A DNA stretch of 13,760 nt from contig JAHIZQ010000066.1 of assembly GCA_018814505.1 (NCBI GenBank), positions 1-13,760 of the forward strand, given 5' to 3'. The notes beneath the pieces were generated by a model. That model did not search any database, was not told the DNA's origin, and worked only from the letters and a program-made list of their open reading frames with translations. Within the stretch, counting starts at the first letter, position 1. The number at the start of each line of letters is the position of its first letter. Below, piece by piece: positions 1 to 8,636 of this stretch. A program made the translations under genes and the position numbers. The DNA comes from Candidatus Omnitrophota bacterium (GTDB lineage: Bacteria; Omnitrophota; Gorgyraeia; Tantalellales; Tantalellaceae).

Positions 1-1135
1 CGGTAAAACTACCACGGTTTTTTTAATAAACGCGTTATTAAACGCTCATGGGAATTCTAGCGCGTTTGTCAGTACTGTTTTTACGCAAAAAAGAAACAAT
101 CTTTTTGCGCGTTCCGTTCTTACAACCCCGGATGTTTTAACGCTTAATGGTTTTTTGTCTGACATGTTTTTAGATGGGAAAAACTCAGCAGTTATTGAAG
201 TGTCAAGCCACGCGCTTAACCAAAAAAGAGTTTACGGGATTAACTTGGATTCCGCGGTTTTTACCAATATCACGCCCGAGCATTTGGATTATCATAAAAA
301 TATGACAGCATATTTAAATGATAAATCAAAAATATTTCAAAATTTGAAGCCGCACGGGTTAGCAGTTCTTAATGTTGATGATCCGATGGTTATAGGCTTA
401 AAAAAAGTTATTGATTTTCCTGAGTTTGTTGGCTTTGGAATGTCAAAGGATGCCGATATCAGAGCGGAAAACGTTAAATTATCCGCGTCCGGTTTAGAAT
501 TTAATCTGGTAGTAAAAGGATATGGCCAGGTTTTTATTAGATCGCGTCTTATCGGCGCGCATAATGTTTACAATATTTTGTCGGCTGTCGGAGCTGTTAT
601 AAATAAAGATATAAACCTGAAAATTGTAAAAAATGCTTTAGAAAGTTTTGTTGAAGTGCCCGGCAGGCTTGAATATGTGCCTTCAAAGGCTCCCTTTAAG
701 GTTTTTGTGGATTACGCGCATACGCCGGATGCTTTGAAGAATTTGTTAGAGACGCTTCGATTGTTAACAAAGAGACAGCTTATTTGTGTCTTTGGTTGTG
801 GTGGAAACAGGGATAAATCAAAAAGGCCTTTAATGGGGCAGATCGCCAGTAAATTTTGCGATAAGGTAATACTTACAAATGATAATCCGAGGATGGAAGA
901 ACCTGATGAAATCCTGAAAGACATTGAAAAAGGAATGGTGAAAGGCAGTGGGTATAGTATAATAAGTCAGCGGGAAGACGCGATAGGCGTGGCTATAAAC
1001 TTAGCAGAACCGGGAGATATAGTTGTAATCGCCGGGAAGGGGCACGAGAACTATCAGATTATTGGCAGTCGAGTGATTCCGTTTGATGACCGTGAAGTTG
1101 TGAAAGTGAAATTTATGGCAAAAGGTTATATGTGA
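1..1135 (+). CDS. murE: UDP-MurNAc-tripeptide synthetase MurE, mDAP-type (5' truncated by window edge)
   Basis: Cytoplasmic Mur ligase that adds the third stem-peptide residue to UDP-MurNAc-L-Ala-D-Glu using ATP. The reading frame is already open at the window edge: the first full codons (from base 2) read GKTTT, the P-loop of the central ATPase domain. About 377 residues remain and roughly the first 110 (the UDP-MurNAc-binding domain) lie outside. The first internal ATG, at 155, is not the true start. Visible downstream are EVSSHAL (bases 197-217), HLDYHKN with the following NDKSK Lys that is usually carbamylated, the HNVYN motif, the C-terminal DYAHTPDAL, and GKGHENYQ near the end. DNPRMEEP at bases 881-904 is the substrate-specificity motif; its Arg contacts meso-diaminopimelate, whereas lysine-adding enzymes have a different residue there. 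It is the first gene of the visible operon, 32 bases before murF. Identity is secure; mDAP specificity is inferred from the motif. Confidence 0.97.
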   Translation, partial: GKTTTVFLINALLNAHGNSSAFVSTVFTQKRNNLFARSVLTTPDVLTLNGFLSDMFLDGKNSAVIEVSSHALNQKRVYGINLDSAVFTNITPEHLDYHKNMTAYLNDKSKIFQNLKPHGLAVLNVDDPMVIGLKKVIDFPEFVGFGMSKDADIRAENVKLSASGLEFNLVVKGYGQVFIRSRLIGAHNVYNILSAVGAVINKDINLKIVKNALESFVEVPGRLEYVPSKAPFKVFVDYAHTPDALKNLLETLRLLTKRQLICVFGCGGNRDKSKRPLMGQIASKFCDKVILTNDNPRMEEPDEILKDIEKGMVKGSGYSIISQREDAIGVAINLAEPGDIVVIAGKGHENYQIIGSRVIPFDDREVVKVKFMAKGYM

Positions 1136-1167
1136 CTGATTAAGAACAAATTATAAATGACAAAAAA

Positions 1168-2541
1168 ATGAAATTAACCGTTGAAGATATTGCTAAAATT
1201 ACAGGAGGGAAATTATCCTCAAAGAACAAAAAAGAGGTAATTGCGGAAGGTTTTTCTGTTGATTCTAGGACAATACGCCCGGGGCAATTTTTTATAGCTC
1301 TTAAAGGAAAGAGTTTTGATGGGCATGATTATATCAGTGAGGCTGTCAGAAAAAAAGCTTTAGGAGTTATTGTAGAGTGCGTTAATGATAAGCTTTTGAA
1401 TCAGGAAATATGCCACATTATTATTACAAAGAATAGTTTCAGGGCTATGGGCAGGATAGCGGAGGAAATACGGAAGAGAATAAATGTTCCTGTAATCTGC
1501 GTAACGGGAACTAACGGGAAAACTACTGTTAAAGATATTTTAGCTGATATTCTTTCTTCAAAATATAAAGTTCTGAGAAATATAAGATCGTACAATAATA
1601 TTGTGGGTTTAAGCTTAACTTTATTTAATTTAACGCTAGAGCATGATATTGCGGTAGTTGAAATAGGAACGAATTATCCCGGTGAAATTGCTGAATTATC
1701 CAAAATTGCCAGGCCGGATGTTGCGGTTATTACAAATATCGGAAACGGCCATTTACAGTATTTTTCTGATAAGAAGGGTGTTTTAAAAGAAAAGATTAGC
1801 TTGTTGAAGTTTTTATCTAAAAAGGGAAAAGGGTTTCTTAATATAGACGATGATTTGTTGTCAAATGTTTCGCGTGAAAAATGTTTGATAGAATTTTTTG
1901 GAACAAAAAAGGGAAGTGATTTTTTTCTTGATAGGATTTCTGAGAAACTGGACGGATATGAATTTTATGTTAATAGTAAGAAATACTTTGTTCCTTTAAA
2001 AGGAATTCATAATGTTTATAACTCTGCCGCGGCTATAGCTGTAGCGGAATTTTTCGGTATTGGCTACGATGATATATCTAAAAGGTTACAAAAAGTTTCA
2101 TTACCGAAAATGCGGCTTGAAAAAATAATAGCCGGAGAGAGAGTGTTCATTAATGATGCATACAACGCTAACCCGGAATCGTTTGAAGCCGCGCTTAGAT
2201 TTTTAGAGAGTTGTAAAGCTCCCCGAAAAGGCGTTGTTGCGGGCGATATGGCAGAATTGGGGGAAGAAAGTGAAAATTTTCATAAAATAATTGGCGAAAG
2301 CATTGCAGATAAAAATATTGATTTTTTAATTGTTTTGGGCGAAAAAGCCGTTCACGTTGCCGACATGGCCAAAAAAAAAGGAATGAAAAAGGATTTAATC
2401 GCTTATGCTTCAAATTATGAAGAAGCGGCTCAAATGATTCATAGGATGTCATGTCCTGAAACAATGATTTTATTAAAAGGGTCTCGTTTTTTAAGAATGG
2501 AGGAAGTGCTGAAGTGTTATATGAAATCTTATATCCGCTAA
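1168..2541 (+). CDS. murF: UDP-MurNAc-tripeptide--D-Ala-D-Ala ligase MurF
   Basis: Cytoplasmic ATP-dependent ligase that adds the D-Ala-D-Ala dipeptide made by Ddl, giving UDP-MurNAc-pentapeptide. It has 457 residues, the usual length. The N-terminus (MKLTVEDIAKITGG) is typical of MurF and fixes ATG 1168 as the start, although no good Shine-Dalgarno sequence lies in front of it. The P-loop GTNGKTT is at residues 114-120, EIGTNYPGEI at 165-174, and NIGNGHLQ just after 190, followed by KEKISLLK with the probable carbamylated Lys. HNVYNSAAA marks the end of the central domain. The C-terminal domain carries NDAYNANPES, VAGDMAELG and KGSRFLRMEEV, all close to the family consensus. Its last 28 bases overlap the start of mraY in another frame, so the two are probably translationally coupled. 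Confidence 0.97.
   Translation: MKLTVEDIAKITGGKLSSKNKKEVIAEGFSVDSRTIRPGQFFIALKGKSFDGHDYISEAVRKKALGVIVECVNDKLLNQEICHIIITKNSFRAMGRIAEEIRKRINVPVICVTGTNGKTTVKDILADILSSKYKVLRNIRSYNNIVGLSLTLFNLTLEHDIAVVEIGTNYPGEIAELSKIARPDVAVITNIGNGHLQYFSDKKGVLKEKISLLKFLSKKGKGFLNIDDDLLSNVSREKCLIEFFGTKKGSDFFLDRISEKLDGYEFYVNSKKYFVPLKGIHNVYNSAAAIAVAEFFGIGYDDISKRLQKVSLPKMRLEKIIAGERVFINDAYNANPESFEAALRFLESCKAPRKGVVAGDMAELGEESENFHKIIGESIADKNIDFLIVLGEKAVHVADMAKKKGMKKDLIAYASNYEEAAQMIHRMSCPETMILLKGSRFLRMEEVLKCYMKSYIR
2499..2503 (+). promoter_or_regulatory. Shine-Dalgarno for mraY inside murF
   Basis: GGAGG lies 10 bases before GTG 2514, within the murF coding sequence. It supports the GTG as the true mraY start and translational coupling between the two genes. 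Confidence 0.7.
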
Positions 2542-3602
2542 CAGAAATATGGTTTGGTTTTAACGTTTTTAAGTATATTACTTTTCGCGCTATTATGGCC
2601 GCGATAACTTCTTTTGTAATTTGCGTAATTGTCGGCCCGTTTATTGTAGAGCGCCTTAAACTTTTTAAGATAGGCCAGTATGTAAGAAAAGAGCATGTTC
2701 AAGGATTATATGACCTGCATAAACATAAAGAAGGAACTCCGACAATGGGCGGGGTTTTAATTATTGTCGCTGTTGCCGTGTCTGTGCTTTTATGGTGCCG
2801 GATTAATAATGATTATGTGCTATTAGCGCTTTCCGGAATGATATGGCTTGGATGTGTAGGGTTTATTGATGATTATATCAAAATCAAGAACAAAAGCGCG
2901 AAGGGTATACGAGCAATAACCAAATTAGCCGGACAGGTTGTTATTGCTCTAATTGTAGGTCTTTTTGTTTTTTATAACAAACAAATTGGTTCGGAGTTGT
3001 ATGTGCCTTTTATAAAAAACGCGGTTTATAATTTAGGTTTGTTTTATATTATTTTTGTTCTGCTAGTTATTGTCGGTGCTTCAAATGCGTTGAACCTTAC
3101 AGATGGACTTGACGGGCTGGCTATAGGGTGTATGGTCTTTATTACTTTTACGTACGCGGTTTTTAGCTACATTACGGGGCACGCGGAACTTTGTAAATAT
3201 CTCCAGGTCTTTTATTTACCCGGGTCAGGGGAATTAGCTGTTTTTTGTTCAGCGTTAACCGGCGCCGGATTAGGGTTTTTATGGTTTAATAGTTATCCCG
3301 CGACCATTTTCATGGGTGATACAGGCGCGCTTTCTCTTGGTGGGACAATTGCGATTATTAGTGTTTTAATAAAAAAAGAAATGCTATTGTTAATAGCAGG
3401 AGGCATATTGGTTATTGAAGCCTTATCCGTTATTATTCAGGTCGTCTCTTACAAGACTCGAGGGAAAAGAGTTTTTCTTATGGCGCCGATACACCACCAT
3501 TTTCAGATAAAAGGGTGGCATGAAGCGAAGGTTACTATGCGTTTTTTGATTGTTGCCGCGATTCTGGCACTGGTAAGTATAGCCACGCTTAAGGTGAGAT
3601 AG
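2514..3602 (+). CDS. mraY: Phospho-N-acetylmuramoyl-pentapeptide transferase MraY
   Basis: Polytopic inner-membrane enzyme that transfers phospho-MurNAc-pentapeptide from UDP to undecaprenyl phosphate, forming lipid I. It has 362 residues, the normal size, with about ten hydrophobic segments. The start is GTG with a GGAGG 10 bases upstream. Family motifs in order: LHKHKEGTPTMGG at residues 68-80, the Mg-binding pair DD at 119-120 followed by YIKIKNKSAKG, NLTDGLDGLA at 194-203, FMGDTGALSLGG at 266-277 with the third catalytic-site Asp at 269, and MAPIHHHFQ at 323-331. All catalytic residues known for MraY are present. It overlaps murF and is followed by an unusual 89-base G-rich spacer before murD. 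Confidence 0.98.
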   Translation: MLYEILYPLTEIWFGFNVFKYITFRAIMAAITSFVICVIVGPFIVERLKLFKIGQYVRKEHVQGLYDLHKHKEGTPTMGGVLIIVAVAVSVLLWCRINNDYVLLALSGMIWLGCVGFIDDYIKIKNKSAKGIRAITKLAGQVVIALIVGLFVFYNKQIGSELYVPFIKNAVYNLGLFYIIFVLLVIVGASNALNLTDGLDGLAIGCMVFITFTYAVFSYITGHAELCKYLQVFYLPGSGELAVFCSALTGAGLGFLWFNSYPATIFMGDTGALSLGGTIAIISVLIKKEMLLLIAGGILVIEALSVIIQVVSYKTRGKRVFLMAPIHHHFQIKGWHEAKVTMRFLIVAAILALVSIATLKVR

Positions 3603-3691
3603 CGTGTTGTGGGGCGTATGTCGTACATGGGATTATAGTTCGTGGGAGGGAGCTAGTAGGGGCGCTTTGTGAAGCGGCCTAAGGAAATTTT
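3603..3691 (+). other. G-rich mraY-murD spacer with five G-runs
   Basis: This 89-base gap looks unlike the rest of the operon. The coding-strand sequence has G-runs at 3611-3614, 3629-3631, 3644-3646, 3648-3650 and 3659-3662, the last four separated by 12, 1 and 8 bases. A small hairpin (CGCTT 3663-3667 with AAGCG 3672-3676, 4-base loop) lies just before the murD ribosome site AAGGA (3681-3685). A 22-codon ORF with a GTG start runs 3604-3672 behind an AAGGTGA sequence (3591-3597), and its product would contain three Trp residues. Nothing proves function; a structured mRNA leader for murD or a small peptide are possibilities. Confidence 0.35.
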
Positions 3692-5047
3692 ATGCTTGAT
3701 GTTAAGGGGAAGAAAGTTCTGATTTTAGGTTTTGGTGAAAGCGGATACGCGGCAACTAAACTTTTACTGAATAAAGGGGCTCTTGTAAAAATTAGTGAGA
3801 GTTCGGATAGTTCAGACATTTCTAAACGGTTGAAAAGCTTGGAGAAGTTTTCTCTTGAGCATGAAATTGGTGGGCATACTGCAGGGTTTTGTTCGGACGC
3901 GGAAATAGTAGTTGTTAGCCCGGGAATAGATATAGAAAGTTTAAAATCTGCGAACATATTTTCAGAACAGGCTTTAGTGTTAGGCGAATTGGAATTAGGA
4001 TTTTTGTTTTGTCCTGCGCCTATTGTGGCGGTAACGGGTACAAACGGGAAAACTACTACAACAGAGCTTATCGGTAAAATATTTTCTTTTGCGGGTAAAC
4101 ATACAGTTGTCTGCGGAAATATTGGAAATCCTTTGAGCGGTGAGGTGGATTCTCTTACACAAGAAAGTATCGCGGTTGTGGAGGTTAGTTCCTTTCAGCT
4201 GGAAACAATAAAGGGTTTTAAGCCAAAAGTCGCGTTGTTACTTAATATTACGGATGATCATTATGAGCGGCATGGAAATTACGCGAATTACCAAAAAGAA
4301 AAATTTAAAATTTTTAGAAATCAAGACAACAAAGATTATGCTATTATAAATTCTACGTTTTTAAATGATCCAATTATACCTAACATCAAAAGCCATATTG
4401 TTTATTTCGCGGAAAAAGAAGGAGATATTTTTGTTGGTAAAGGTGATGAAAAAAACCTTATTTTTCGGGAGCGAGAGATTCCTCTAAAAGGAAGGCATAA
4501 CAGGGATAACGTTGAGAGTGCCGTTTGCGCGGCAATGGTAATGGGAATAGATAAAAATGTTATCCGAAGCGCGGTGTTGGAGTTTAAAGGGTTAAGTCAT
4601 CGGTTTGAACGAGTATTCAGTTTTAATGGAATTGATTTTATTGATGATTCAAAAGCGACAAATGTTGGGGCAGTTTATTCGGCGTTACAATCCATGGACA
4701 AGAAAGTAATACTTATTGCGGGCGGTAGGGATAAAGGAGGAAATTACGATTTTGTTATGCCCTTAATAAAAGAGAAAGTAAAAGCTATGGTGCTTATGGG
4801 AGAAGCTCGAAAAAAAATAAAGGCGGTTTTTCATAACGTGGTGCCTGTTTTTGATGTGTCAAACATGAAAGAAGCGGTACTCAAAAGCATATCGTTAGCA
4901 AAACGCGGAGAAGCGGTTTTATTGTCTCCTATGTGTTCAAGTTTTGATATGTTTTCAAGTTATAAAGAACGCGGGAAAGTGTTTCAAGAAGAAGTCAAAA
5001 AGAGAATAGCAGTGGATCAAAAACTTGATACAAACCAAGTTTCTTGA
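3692..5047 (+). CDS. murD: UDP-MurNAc-L-alanine--D-glutamate ligase MurD
   Basis: Cytoplasmic Mur ligase that adds D-Glu to UDP-MurNAc-L-Ala with ATP. It has 451 residues, the normal length. The N-terminal Rossmann-like domain opens with LILGFGESGYAA (residues 10-21). The ATPase P-loop GTNGKTTTT is at 116-124, EVSSFQLE at 164-171, and DDHYERHG at 188-195, with K204 as the probable carbamylated Lys. HNRDN is at 269-273. The C-terminal domain holds DDSKATN (318-324) and GGRDKGG (344-350), where the D-Glu carboxylates and nucleotide are held in the family. The start is set by AAGGA six bases upstream of the ATG and by an in-frame TAA at 3680-3682. ftsW follows after six bases. Confidence 0.97.
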   Translation: MLDVKGKKVLILGFGESGYAATKLLLNKGALVKISESSDSSDISKRLKSLEKFSLEHEIGGHTAGFCSDAEIVVVSPGIDIESLKSANIFSEQALVLGELELGFLFCPAPIVAVTGTNGKTTTTELIGKIFSFAGKHTVVCGNIGNPLSGEVDSLTQESIAVVEVSSFQLETIKGFKPKVALLLNITDDHYERHGNYANYQKEKFKIFRNQDNKDYAIINSTFLNDPIIPNIKSHIVYFAEKEGDIFVGKGDEKNLIFREREIPLKGRHNRDNVESAVCAAMVMGIDKNVIRSAVLEFKGLSHRFERVFSFNGIDFIDDSKATNVGAVYSALQSMDKKVILIAGGRDKGGNYDFVMPLIKEKVKAMVLMGEARKKIKAVFHNVVPVFDVSNMKEAVLKSISLAKRGEAVLLSPMCSSFDMFSSYKERGKVFQEEVKKRIAVDQKLDTNQVS

Positions 5048-5053
5048 AAAAAT

Positions 5054-6139
5054 ATGAAGAATGACTCTAAGATGATCATATTACTAGTTTCGATTTTGTT
5101 AATGATTGGTGTAGTTATGATCTATTCTTCGAGTGCGGTTTACGCGTATCGCACATATGGGAACAGTTTATATTTTGTATTAAGGCATTTGGCGTATGTA
5201 GCTGTTGGTTTATTCGCGGCAGTTTTTTGCATGATGCCCCCCGCTAAAAAAATTGCTGACAATTCTAGGAACATAATGTTGTGTGCGCTTTTTCTTTTGC
5301 TGATGGTTATTATCCCCGGTGTGGGAAAAGTAGCCGGCGGCGCGCGGAGGTGGATTTCTTTTTTTGGAATAAACATTCAGCCTTCAGAGTTAGCTAAGTT
5401 TGCGCTAATTATTTATCTGGCGGATTTTACTTCCCGTAAGAGATATTTAATTGAGAACTTTAGGAATGGAGTGTTGCCACCGCTTTTCATTACCGGGATT
5501 ACAGCCGGATTAGTGTTTTTGGAACCTGATATGGGTACGTGCATTTCGATACTTTTTGTTGGTGTTGTTCTTTTGTTTGTTTCGGGTATCAGGTTGAAGC
5601 ATTTGAGGACTATAGCGGTATGGTCTCTTCCTGCGTTATGTACGGCAATTATTATCGCACCGTACCGGATAAAACGCATAATAATAGTGTTTAACCCATG
5701 GAAAGACCCCAAGGGCGCGGGGTTTCAGTTAGTGCAGTCTTTTATCGCTTTGGGGTCAGGAGGATTTTGGGGAACAGGACTGGGAATGTCTAAACAAAAA
5801 CTTTTTTATTTGCCGGCTTCGCATACAGATTTTATATTTTCGATTATAGGCGAAGAAACGGGTTTTGTGGGCGCGGCATTCGTTCTCGCGCTTTTTACGG
5901 GTTTAGTTTGGGTTTCGATAAGGATTGCGTTTAGGCTCAGGAATGTTTTTGCCTCGCGTGTTGTTCTGGGAATAAGTATTATAATCGCGTTTGAAGTAAT
6001 GGTTAATGTGGGAGTGTCAACAGGCGTTCTTCCGACAAAAGGTTTGCCGTTACCTTTTATCAGTTACGGCGGAAGTTCTTTGGTGAGTCATCTTGCGGCA
6101 ATAGGTCTTATTTTAAATATGGCAAGGGAGGTGGAATAG
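5054..6139 (+). CDS. ftsW: Septal SEDS peptidoglycan glycosyltransferase FtsW
   Basis: Inner-membrane SEDS-family enzyme that polymerises lipid II at the division site, normally working with the class B penicillin-binding protein FtsI. It has 361 residues with about ten membrane segments, starting near residue 8. Conserved features are GGARRWI (95-101), QPSELAKF (109-116), EPDMGT (157-162), FNPWKDPKGAGFQ (213-225) and the LPASHTDFIFS stretch (253-263), in which D259 corresponds to the essential catalytic Asp of SEDS proteins. GLPLPFISYGGSS (330-342) ends the family signature. Its location between murD and murG is the classical ftsW position and argues against RodA. No clear Shine-Dalgarno precedes the ATG; reinitiation from the murD stop six bases upstream is likely. 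Confidence 0.95.
   Translation: MKNDSKMIILLVSILLMIGVVMIYSSSAVYAYRTYGNSLYFVLRHLAYVAVGLFAAVFCMMPPAKKIADNSRNIMLCALFLLLMVIIPGVGKVAGGARRWISFFGINIQPSELAKFALIIYLADFTSRKRYLIENFRNGVLPPLFITGITAGLVFLEPDMGTCISILFVGVVLLFVSGIRLKHLRTIAVWSLPALCTAIIIAPYRIKRIIIVFNPWKDPKGAGFQLVQSFIALGSGGFWGTGLGMSKQKLFYLPASHTDFIFSIIGEETGFVGAAFVLALFTGLVWVSIRIAFRLRNVFASRVVLGISIIIAFEVMVNVGVSTGVLPTKGLPLPFISYGGSSLVSHLAAIGLILNMAREVE
6126..6133 (+). promoter_or_regulatory. Strong Shine-Dalgarno for murG
   Basis: GGGAGGTG sits inside the last codons of ftsW, seven bases before ATG 6141. It is one of the best ribosome sites of the operon and fixes the murG start. Confidence 0.65.
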
Positions 6140-6140
6140 T

Positions 6141-7247
6141 ATGAAAGTTATTCTTGCCGCCGGAGGCAGTGGCGGTCATATTTTTCCGTCAATAGCTTTG
6201 GCTGATGAACTAAAAAAAAGAGAAAATTCTGATATATTTTTTGTTTCAAGTAAAAGACGTTTGGATAAAAACATTTTTAAAGGTAGTAAATATCCTTGTT
6301 TTTTTCTGTCTATAAATCCAATGCCTTTAACTTTTAATGTAGTTAAGATTGTAGGTTTTATATTAAAATTTTTTAAAGATATGGTTTGGTCTTTTTACAT
6401 AATTCTCAAAGTAAAACCGGATGTGGTTGTCGGATTCGGAGGGTATTCTTCAGGGACGATTTGCGTGGCGGCAAAGGTATTCAGGGTTCCCATTCTTTTG
6501 CATGAGCAGAACTATGTGCCCGGTCGGGCTAATAAAATTTTGTGCCGTATCGCGGATAGTGTGGCACTTAGTTTTGATGGAACAGACAAATATTTCGCGA
6601 ATGTTAAAACGAAAATAGTTCATTCAGGGAATCCTTTGAGAATAGACGCGCTTTTGAATGACAGGGATGTATCAGCAAAAAAACTTGGACTATTCCTGGA
6701 CAGGAAAACAGTGCTTATAATGGGAGGCAGTCAGGGGTGTTCGTTTCTGAATGAGACGGTTTCCAGGACGGCAGTGATAATGAATAAAAAAATGCCTCAA
6801 AAACTGCAGTTTATACATCATACAGGGCCAAAGGATTATGCGCGAATTAAACAGTTTTATGAGGAAAACGCTGTGTCCGGAAAAGTTTTTTCATTTTTGG
6901 AAACAATCTCTGACGCGTATGCCGCGAGCGATTTGGCGGTTACAAGATCCGGTGCGGCCGCTGTTTTTGAGCTTGCTTATTATTCGAGGGCAATGATATT
7001 GGTTCCTTATCCGAATCCCAAAAACAATCAAAGGTCAAACGCTCGTTATTTTGCAGATAAAAAAGCCGCGGTTTACAAAGAAGAAGGGACATTTTCCGCG
7101 GAAAATTTAGCAGAAGAAATTTACGCGATTTTATTTGATGAAAAAAAACTTTATGAATTATCACAATCCGCCGGCAGGCTTGCTTGCCCGTCTGCCGGAA
7201 AAAACTTGGCCGAAGAAGTTTTTAGTTTAGCAGTTAAAAATAGATAG
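6141..7247 (+). CDS. murG: UDP-GlcNAc:lipid I GlcNAc transferase MurG
   Basis: Peripheral membrane glycosyltransferase (GT28, GT-B fold) on the cytoplasmic face; it adds GlcNAc to lipid I to form lipid II. It has 368 residues, within the family range. GGSGGHIFPS (residues 8-17) is the first G-loop, HEQNYVPGRANK (121-132) the conserved acceptor-side motif, GNPLR (163-167) the hinge region, and GGSQG (195-199) the second G-loop. RSGAAAVFE (269-277) ends with the Glu that contacts the GlcNAc ribose in the E. coli enzyme; the following PYPNPKNNQ segment matches the usual nucleotide-sugar loop. Residues about 64-90 are rich in hydrophobic and Lys residues, as in the membrane-docking patch of the family. 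It starts one base after the ftsW stop. Confidence 0.96.
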   Translation: MKVILAAGGSGGHIFPSIALADELKKRENSDIFFVSSKRRLDKNIFKGSKYPCFFLSINPMPLTFNVVKIVGFILKFFKDMVWSFYIILKVKPDVVVGFGGYSSGTICVAAKVFRVPILLHEQNYVPGRANKILCRIADSVALSFDGTDKYFANVKTKIVHSGNPLRIDALLNDRDVSAKKLGLFLDRKTVLIMGGSQGCSFLNETVSRTAVIMNKKMPQKLQFIHHTGPKDYARIKQFYEENAVSGKVFSFLETISDAYAASDLAVTRSGAAAVFELAYYSRAMILVPYPNPKNNQRSNARYFADKKAAVYKEEGTFSAENLAEEIYAILFDEKKLYELSQSAGRLACPSAGKNLAEEVFSLAVKNR

Positions 7248-7253
7248 GCGAAT

Positions 7254-8636
7254 ATGGCTGAACATACACAAAAAATACATTTTATTGGAATTGGCGGTAT
7301 CGGGATGAGTGCCATAGCTGGCATTTGTGTTTCAAATGGCGATAAGGTAAGCGGTTCAGATTTGCGGCTCAGTAATCTTACCCAGCAGTTAGCAAAAAGC
7401 GGCGCGTTGATACATGAAGGGCATGACGCGAGCAATATTGCTAAAGATACGGATATTGTTGTTAAGTCAACGTGCATTCGAAATGATAACCCTGAAATAA
7501 TTCAGGCCGTGAGATTGGGAATTAATGTTGTTTCAAGAGGACAAATGCTTAGGAGTATTATTGATAAAGCGAGTTTTTCAGTTGGTATTACAGGAACTCA
7601 TGGGAAAACGACAACAACGGGTTTGATTTCACATGTTTTGGCATATTGCGAAAAAGACCCCACGGTTTTAATCGGCGGCGAAGTGGATTCGTTCAATGGA
7701 AACTTTAAGTTAGGCCATTCAGGAATGGTGGTCGCCGAAATTGACGAAAGTGACGGTTATTTTCGAAACATAAAAGTTTGTTCAGGGATAGTTACAAATA
7801 TTGAACGAGAACATATTGAGAATTATGGGTCAATGGATAATTTGGTAGAAGCTTATAAGGAATTTGTAAACCGAATAGATGAGTGTGGTTTTTGTGTTTA
7901 TAACGGTGAAGACAAAATTTTAGACGGAATTATAAAAAAAAGTTTGTGTAAAAGTATTTCTTTTGGGATTGATAAAAAATTTGATATTTGTGCTCATAAT
8001 TATACTTACGCTAAGAATATAGAATTTGATCTGGAAGCGTACGGAAGCGTTCTTGGCAGGGTTAAATCTTCGCTTATTGGCAGATATAATTTAATGAACA
8101 TATTGGCAGTGGTCGCGGTGGGTTTGGAAATAAAGCTTGATTTCGTTCAAATTGCTGAAGGAATAGCTTCTTTTAAAGGAGTAAAGAGAAGATTTGACAC
8201 GGTAGGGGAATTTGACGGTATAAAAATAATTGAAGATTACGCGCATCATCCAACAGAGATAAATGCTGTAATTACCGCGGCCAAGAATTATTCATTGGGC
8301 AGGGTTGTGTCAGTTTTTCAGCCGCATCGGTACAGCCGGACAAAAGATTTAATGAAAGAATTGACCAACTGTTTTTATTCAGCTGATATCCTGATTTTGA
8401 CGGATATTTATTCTGCGGACGAAGAGAAAAAAAAGGATATCAATGCGCGCTCGATATATGAAACTTTGGATAAAACGAGGTTTGAACAGGCGCTGTTTCT
8501 TGAAAAAGAAGATATCCCTGAATTGATTTCCGGAATTGTTAAGAAGGATGATATTATTTTAGTTTTAGGCGCTGGGGATATAAAAGATATATCTTTGGAG
8601 ATTGTCAGAGAAATACGAAATAGCAGGATAGATTAA
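7254..8636 (+). CDS. murC: UDP-MurNAc--L-alanine ligase MurC
   Basis: Cytoplasmic Mur ligase that adds the first stem residue, L-Ala, to UDP-MurNAc. It has 460 residues, normal for the family. The N-terminal nucleotide-sugar domain begins with HFIGIGGIGMSAIA (residues 9-22). The P-loop GTHGKTTTT (114-122) carries the His characteristic of MurC. EIDESDGYF (162-170) and NIEREHIENYG (182-192) follow. DYAHHPTEI (328-336) and FQPHRYSRT (355-363) are MurC-specific C-terminal motifs, and LGAGDI lies near the end. It starts six bases after murG with only a weak ribosome site. Its TAA abuts the murB ATG directly, which favours coupled translation. Confidence 0.97.
   Translation: MAEHTQKIHFIGIGGIGMSAIAGICVSNGDKVSGSDLRLSNLTQQLAKSGALIHEGHDASNIAKDTDIVVKSTCIRNDNPEIIQAVRLGINVVSRGQMLRSIIDKASFSVGITGTHGKTTTTGLISHVLAYCEKDPTVLIGGEVDSFNGNFKLGHSGMVVAEIDESDGYFRNIKVCSGIVTNIEREHIENYGSMDNLVEAYKEFVNRIDECGFCVYNGEDKILDGIIKKSLCKSISFGIDKKFDICAHNYTYAKNIEFDLEAYGSVLGRVKSSLIGRYNLMNILAVVAVGLEIKLDFVQIAEGIASFKGVKRRFDTVGEFDGIKIIEDYAHHPTEINAVITAAKNYSLGRVVSVFQPHRYSRTKDLMKELTNCFYSADILILTDIYSADEEKKKDINARSIYETLDKTRFEQALFLEKEDIPELISGIVKKDDIILVLGAGDIKDISLEIVREIRNSRID

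Noticed and set aside
2195..2464. 89-codon minus-strand open frame opposite murF
   Set aside because: Antisense shadow of conserved MurF C-terminal motifs, with no independent evidence of coding.
5054..6139. RodA instead of FtsW
   Set aside because: The gene sits between murD and murG, the standard ftsW position, and its motifs fit FtsW equally well or better.
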